A DNA stretch of 64,000 bases, taken from Inia geoffrensis (taxonomy: Eukaryota; Chordata; Mammalia; Artiodactyla; Iniidae). The position numbers and the translations under genes are program-made. Position 1 is the first letter of the stretch, and each line of letters starts with the position of its first letter. Location of the stretch: positions 32,899,496 through 32,963,495 of the forward strand of contig CM070900.1 in NCBI GenBank assembly GCA_036417435.1, in the 5' to 3' direction. A model generated the notes under the pieces. The model saw nothing but the letters and a program-made list of their open reading frames with translations. It was not told the DNA's origin and did no database searches. This document shows, in pieces, positions 58,480-64,000 of the stretch.

Positions 58480-58860
58480 AGTGCGACCAAACACTGTGAC
58501 TATTTGTTTAATAACACAGTCTGAATGAAGGACGAAGTTCAATTAGCACTGGAGCTGATACAGGCTTCATTAGGAAGGAGAGGCAATTAAAAATGGAAGG
58601 CTGCAGGAGGCACCGATGTGCACATCATGCGGCAAGTGGAAAAGGACAAGCGGCACAGAGTTCCTTTGAAAAAACTGTAACCTGAAGACTTCAGACAGAA
58701 AGAAGGATCATTAGCACAAAATTAAGCACGCTAACAGGGTGATTCTTATCCTGCCAGCTCCAGAAATAATATGAGGCCAAATCACGTAATCTAAATAAAC
58801 TGCAGGGTGTCAGGACAATTGGAAGGAACGGGAATTATCTAGCAGATAGAATTTCAGTTA
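58480..58860. promoter_or_regulatory. Candidate conserved non-coding element
   Basis: Repeat-free sequence with many ATTA/TAAT cores: 'caattagcactgg' at about 58540-58552, 'cttcattagg', 'gcaattaaaaatgg', 'gatcattagcac', plus 'gaattatctagcagataga' (GATA-like) near 58831-58849. It could be a developmental enhancer. This is inferred only from composition and lack of repeats. Confidence 0.25.
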
Positions 58861-58904
58861 GCACAGAGCTTGGTTCATAGACATTGCTCAATGGATACTG
58901 CTGA

Positions 58905-59025
58905 GCAGTTTGGGGAGTCAGAAGACCTGCCTGTACCATTAACTAGCTGTGTGACCTTGAATAAGTCACCCAACCTCTGTAGATTTGTTTCCCTCTTTGT
59001 AAGATTAAGGATTTAGATAAATGAG
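58905..59025 (+). repeat. MIR SINE remnant
   Basis: 'attaactagctgtgtgacct', 'gaataagtcacccaacctct' and 'ccctctttgtaagattaagg' are the MIR core order. The phrase at 58858-58900 ('gcttggttcatagacattgc') resembles a MIR/L2 tail. Confidence 0.8.
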
Positions 59026-59739
59026 CTTTTCTACAAAAATTCCATAATTTTATGATTCCAATTGCTCATTGTTATCTTAGAGATCCAGGGGACAGTGCAT
59101 ATCACAAATTATCTAAAATTTACCCATATTCATATTATTTTCTTAAAAGGATGGTGGTAAATATAAGCAAAAGTGCTGTAATTTTTTTTTAAAGGTTCGT
59201 ACAGATAGGTATTTTTTCATGACTAAAATCCCAAGATGTCTTTGATCTATTCCAATTTCAATATATGTTCTGGAAATTTTAAACCAATATGATAAATCCA
59301 ATCTTTTCTATACCTTTTCTTTGTGGTACTGAGTATTTACAATTTAGTGCCAGACATTTGAGGAGAAATAAATGTGACTGAAGGATGAAGAGGAGATTCT
59401 TTCATCTATTAAACTGTTTTAATGACAACTCTGTCATACCCCAAGGTCACTCTTGAAATCACAACCTTGTGAAGAGGCCCATGGGGATCAGACCAGCTGC
59501 CTAGTGCCTGTTTCTCCTCCAGAGATCCCAGGAGGGAAAGAAACCGAGCCAGCCTTCCACGGTAGAAACAGCAGACAGACTCACAGAACCATTTTGAAGA
59601 GGGGCAGGAGAACACTAAATAAGATAGGCAACGGTGTGGGAAGGAGGAGTGTCATAACAGGATGTGAAAAAGAAGAATTGCAATGAGCACGTAAGGAAGC
59701 AAGTTGGTTTCTAGAAATTTATTCTACACAAGCATTTAT

Positions 59740-60420
59740 TCACATGGACAAATATATGTTCATTCAATACTCATTCAACAAATATGTAAAGCAACATTTG
59801 AACAGAGACCTAAAGGAGAAATAAGGGAGTGAGTCAGGAAAGTATGGGGGGAAGGGAGAGGCTGGAAGATTTCTAAGCAGTGGAAACTACAAACACAAAG
59901 ACCCTAAGGAAAAACTGTGCTTATTACATTCAAGAAATAGCAAATATTTCAGCGTGGCTGGTATGCAGTGAATATGGGGGAAGAATGGTAGAGGTCCAGG
60001 TCAGAAAAGTAGTAGGATGCTGGTTTATGGGGAGCCTTAAAAGACTATAGCAAACACTTTGGATTTCAGTTAGTTAAATGGGGAGATACTGAAGAGCTCT
60101 GACCAGAGTGATTTTTATCTGACTCAGTTTTAAAAAATGACTCTTGGCTGCTGTTGGGAAAGAGACACTGCTAGAAGATGATGACAATAATCTAGATAAG
60201 AGGCAATGATGGTTTGGACCAGATGTTGGATAAGAGGTGCTGAGAAATGGCCAATATATTTAAAAAACAGGATCTGCATATATGTAAAAATTAAAATCAA
60301 TAGGATTTGCTGTTGAATTGGATACAATAATCTCTGTGTTAGAGAAAGAAAGATATCAAGGATAATGCCAAGGTTTTGGGCCTAAACTGGAAAAATGAAA
60401 TTTGCATTTACAGAGATGTT
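59740..60420 (+). repeat. Ancient mammalian repeat, unnamed
   Basis: About 680 bp resembling a widely dispersed ancient repeat: 'gaccctaaggaaaaactgtg', 'gtgatttttatctgactcag', 'gactcttggctgctgttggg' and 'aaggataatgccaaggtttt'. The family name is not recalled. A weaker copy is at 36190-36900. Confidence 0.45.
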
Positions 60421-60465
60421 AAAGACTAGGATACTTATTTCCATATAGTTTCCTGTTTTCTGGTA

Positions 60466-60820
60466 ACTACAAATAATCTAAATAGCAATGAATAGTATAA
60501 TAACTAAATAAATTATAGTATACCCATACGATAGAACCAGTAAGATAAATTAAGACAGAACCACACAACCTCTCATGGAAAAACACCCACAACACATAAT
60601 AAAGTTAGTCACAAGCTACAGAAATATGACAAATAATATACAACAAATTTTAATAGTAGCTATCTTTATGGAAACTGGTAGGTTAGGAGTGACTATCATC
60701 AATTTTATCAATTTTACCACAGACTGAGATTTTAACAACTTACGTATCTTACTACTCTCCATTAATAATTAGCATGTATTACATTTTATATTTACAAAAA
60801 ATTTATTTTCTTTAAGTAAA
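60466..60820 (+). repeat. L1M-type LINE 3' end
   Basis: 'ctaaataaattatagtatac', 'ccatacgatagaaccagtaa' and 'cagaaatatgacaaataata' give the old L1 3' UTR order. Confidence 0.55.
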
Positions 60821-60857
60821 CGTAAACAAGAACATTCTGCCAGTGTCAGTCTGTAGC

Positions 60858-61075
60858 AAAATTGTGAAAGGCTTAGACTCTGAATTCAAATGCTGGCTCT
60901 GTAGCTTATTAGCTACTGACCAAGAGAAAATTGCTTAACCTCTTTGTGCCTCAGATTTTCATTGTTAAAAAATGGATAAAATAGTATCTCTCTAAAAAAG
61001 GGGTTGTGAGGATTACATGAGGTAATGATTGCACAGTTCTTAAAACAGTACCTGGAACAGAGAACATGCTAAACT
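60858..61075 (+). repeat. MIR SINE remnant
   Basis: 'gaattcaaatgctggctctg', 'ttgcttaacctctttgtgcc' and 'gttgtgaggattacatgagg' are a clear MIR, nearly full length. Confidence 0.9.
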
Positions 61076-61264
61076 GAAGTGAATAACGAATAAAACTCTA
61101 CTGTGAGATAAATCATCATAAATTGCATAGACTTTACTTTTTTTTTTTAAGTACAAAGAAGTACATGTGTATGTAATTGTGTATGTGTATATTTAAACTT
61201 GGTGGGTTTACACTGGAAAAAAAATGAACACTAATGAGGACTTGAATTTTAGTCACAGTCTGTG

Positions 61265-61479
61265 GGTTTTGTTTGTTGGTTTTGGTTTTTTTTTTTGCGG
61301 TATGCGGGCCTCTCACTGTGTGGCCTCTCCCATTGCGGAGGACAGGCTCCGGACACGCAGGCTCAGTGGCCATGGCTCACGGGCCCAGCCACTCCGCGGC
61401 ATGTGGGATCTACCCGGACCAGGGCACGAACCCGGTCAGCAGGTGTTCTCTCAACCACTGCGCCAAGAGGGAAGCCCAT
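61265..61479 (-). mobile_element. CHR SINE, GC-rich class, with internal deletion
   Basis: Reverse-strand copy: plus strand from a T-rich tail and 'gcggtatgcgggcctctcac' to 'gccaagagggaagccc'. Target 'agtctgtg' at 61257-61264 and 61480-61487. About 20 bases are missing between the B-box region and the A box ('gaacccggtcagcaggtgtt'), which should have weakened its internal promoter. Confidence 0.92.
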
Positions 61480-61549
61480 AGTCTGTGTTTTGAGGAGGAA
61501 GATATTTAGACTGGCACTCAAGTAAAAATTGTACTTAATACAGTTTAAC

Positions 61550-62080
61550 ATTCTAAAAGATCAATATTCGAATTACAGAGGTCCCAGAAGAACAAGAGAA
61601 AAAGAAAGGGACTGAGAAAATATTTGAAAACATTATAGTTGAAAACTTCCCTAATACAGGAAAGGAAATAGTCAATCAAGCCCAGGAACCGCAGAGAGTA
61701 CCATACAGGATAAATCCAAGGAGAAACACACCAAGACACATAGTAATCAAACTATCAAAAATTAAATACAAGGAAAAAGTATTAAAAGCAGCAAGGGAAA
61801 AACGACCAATAACATACAAGGGAATCTCCATAAGGTTAACAGCTGATCTTTCAGCAGAAACTCTGCAAGCCAGAAGGGAGTAGCAGGACATATTTAAAGT
61901 GATGAAAAGGGGAAAACCTACAACCAAGATTACTCTACCCAGCAAGGATCTCATTCAGGTTCGACAGAGAAATTAAAACCTTCACACACAAGGAAAAGCT
62001 AAGAGAATTCAGCACCAACAAACCAGCTTTACAACAAATGCTAAAGGAACTTCTCTACACAGGAAACACAAGGGAAGGAA
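61550..62080 (+). pseudogene. L1 ORF1 C-terminal remnant
   Basis: The C-terminal domain of the L1 RNA-binding chaperone protein. A frame around 61770-61880 includes Arg-Leu-Thr-Ala-Asp-Leu-Ser-Ala-Glu-Thr-Leu. An in-frame TAG follows at about 61880, and later a shift moves the end (about 61920-62080) to other frames. In a working L1 this protein binds L1 RNA and forms the particle with ORF2 protein. The N-terminal coiled coil is not present. The copy is non-functional. Confidence 0.7.
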
Positions 62081-62116
62081 AAGACCTACAATAATAAACC
62101 CAAAACAATTAAGAAA

Positions 62117-64000
62117 ATGGTAATAGGAACATACATATCAATAATTACCTTAAATGTAAATGGATTAAATGCTCCAACCAAAAGACACAGACTGGCTGAA
62201 GGAATACAAAAACAAGACCCATACATATGCTGTCTACAAGAGCCCCACTTCAGACCTAGGGACACATATAGACTTAAAGTGAGGGGATAGAAAAATATAT
62301 TCCATGCAAATGGAAATCAAAAGAAAGCTGGAGTAGCAATTCTCTTATCATACAAAATAGACTTTAAAATAAAGACTGTTACAAGAGAAAAAGAAGGATC
62401 CTACATAATGATCAAGGGATCGATCCAAGAAGAAGACATAACAATTGTAAATATATATGCACCCAACATCGGAGCACCTCAATACATAAGGCAAATGCTA
62501 ACAGCCATAAAAGGGGAAATCGACAGTAACACAATCATAGTAGGGGACTTTAACACCCCACTTTCACCAATGGACAGAACATCCAAAATAAAAATAAATA
62601 AGGAAACAGAAGCTTTAAATGACACATTAAACAAGATGGACTTAATTGACATTTATAGGACATTCCATCCAAAAACAACAGAATACACTTTCTTCTCAAG
62701 TGCTCATGGAACATTCCCCAGGACAGTCCATATCTTGGGTCACATATCAAGCCTTGGTAAATTTGAGGAAATTGAAATTGTATCAAGTATCTTTTCCAAC
62801 CACAACGCTATGAGACTAGATAACAATTACAGGAAAAAAATCTGTAAAAAATACAAATACATGGAGGCTAAACAATACAGTACTAAATAACCAAGAGATC
62901 ACTGAAGAAATGAAAGACGAAATCAAAAAATACCTAGAAACAAATGACAAGGAAAACGCGACGACCCAAAACCTATGGGATGCAGCAAAAGCAGTTTTAA
63001 GAGGGAGTTTATAGCATTACAATCCTACCGCAAGAAACAAGAAACATCTCAAATAAACAACCTCACCTTACACCTAAAGTAATTAGAGAAAGAAAAACAA
63101 AAAACCCCCCAAAGTTAGCAGAAGAAAGAAATCATAAAAATCAGATCAGAAAGAAATGAAAGAAACAATAGCAAAGATCAATAAAACTAAAAGCTGGTTC
63201 TTTGAGAAAATAAACAAAATTGATAAACCACTGGCCAGACTCACCAAGAAACAAAGGAAAAAGACTCAAATCAAAAGAGTTAGAAATGAAAAAGGAGAAG
63301 TAACAACTGACACTGCAGAAATACAAAGGATCATGAGAGATTACTACAATCAACCATATGCCTATAAAACGGACAACCTGGAAGAAATGGACAAATTCTT
63401 AGAAAAGCACAACCTTCCAAGACTGAACCAAGAGGAAACAGAAAATATAAACAGACCAATCACAAGTAATGAAATCGAAACTGTGATTAAAAATCTTCCA
63501 ACAAACAAAAGCCCAGGACCAGATGGCTTCACGGGTGAATTCCATCAAACATTTAGAGAAAAGCTAACACCTATCCTTCTCAACCTCTTCCAAAATATAG
63601 CAGAGGGAGGAACACTCCCAAACTCATTCTATGAGGCCACCATCACCCTGATACCAAAACCACACAAAGATGTCCCAGAGAAAGAAAGCTACAGGCCAAT
63701 ATCACTGATTAACATAGATGCAAAAAACCTTAACAAAAAACTAGTAAACAGAATCCAAAGGCACATTAAAAGGATCATACACCATGATCAAGTGGGGTTT
63801 ATCCCAGGATTGTAAGAATTCTTCAATATACGCAAATCAATCAATGTGATAAACCATATTAACAAACTGAAGGATAAAAACAATATGATACTCTCAACAG
63901 ATGAAGAAAAAGCTTTTGACAAAATTCAACACACATTTATGATAAAAACTTTCCAAAAGTAGGCACGGAGGGAACTTTCCTCAACATAATAAAGGCCATA
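62117..64000 (+). pseudogene. L1 ORF2 remnant: endonuclease and start of RT
   Basis: Starts at the ATG at 62117. Asn-Val-Asn-Gly is at about 62153-62164, then Gln-Glu-Pro-His (about 62237), 'IIVGDFNT' at about 62536-62559, and the end of the endonuclease near 62810. Two expected acidic residues differ: Val stands where Asp usually precedes the Ile-Leu-Gly-His block (about 62729), and Ser-Asn-His replaces Ser-Asp-His near 62800. Stops occur at about 62288 and 62888. The reverse transcriptase N-terminal part is open at 63156-63815 (219 codons) with the Pro-Gly-Pro-Asp-Gly motif and '[19 protein letters not shown]', then a stop at 63813. RT continues in frame from about 63820 ('[13 protein letters not shown]', with the expected catalytic Asp) to the window end. 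Confidence 0.85.

Larger units (their letters stand above)
61550..64000 (+). mobile_element. 5'-truncated L1 LINE, running off the window
   Basis: L1 on the plus strand with the end of ORF1 (61550-62080), a short spacer, and ORF2 from 62117. It starts in mid-ORF1, so it is 5'-truncated. It continues past 64000. Moderate decay (several stops and frameshifts) places it older than the young L1 3' ends nearby. Confidence 0.9.

Noticed and set aside
1..64000. CRISPR arrays, operons, bacterial promoters or tRNA genes
   Set aside because: None is present. tRNA-like signals are the SINE A and B boxes, and tandem repeats are microsatellites without regular spacers.

Overview
The window is mammalian nuclear DNA, most likely from a cetacean (whale or dolphin). 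The main evidence is at least thirteen insertions of the tRNA-Glu-derived CHR SINE family of cetaceans, hippos and ruminants, many very similar to one another. There are also several 3' ends of cetartiodactyl L1. I saw no ruminant BovB/Bov-A elements, which argues against a ruminant. Hippo cannot be excluded and no species is claimed.

I found no intact protein-coding gene, exon series, tRNA, rRNA or CRISPR array. Open frames are short, and the longer ones lie in transposable elements, in the purine tracts or antisense to SINEs. The window reads as intergenic or intronic DNA, densely settled by repeats.

Layout. 1-275: L1 3' end. 276-4393: mostly unassigned, one CHR SINE. 4394-4937: reverse-strand L1 3' end with a nested short SINE. 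4938-11536: ancient MIR/L2 remnants and one CHR SINE. 11537-11852: long GAAA/GGAA purine tract. 12385-13340: L2 interrupted by a solo ERV LTR. 14805-21613: two-LTR endogenous retrovirus with degenerate gag, pol and env remnants. Its 5' LTR carries a CHR SINE and its gag carries a MER1-like hAT transposon. 21618-33822: unassigned sequence with scattered MIR, L1 and CHR copies and an L2 around 26280-27020. 34300-35000: repeat-free AT-rich stretch with clustered homeodomain-type cores, a candidate conserved enhancer. 36190-45590: ancient L1M-type remnants, MIRs, CHR SINEs, a GGGA tract and a MER5A-like element. 47280-53900: L1 and SINE fragments and two long L2 remnants, the second holding a CHR SINE and abutting another. 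53900-61100: mostly unassigned, with candidate conserved sequence at 58480-58860. 61265-61479: reverse-strand CHR SINE. 61550-64000: 5'-truncated L1 with ORF1 and ORF2 remnants, running off the window.

The nesting gives a relative history. L2, MIR and L1M are oldest. The ERV and the solo LTR came later, then the hAT insertion into the ERV. CHR SINEs sit inside several of these older elements. I did not find a convincing new biological system. The best leads are the candidate enhancer near 34.3-35.0 kb and the ERV with its leucine-type primer site and nested hAT.
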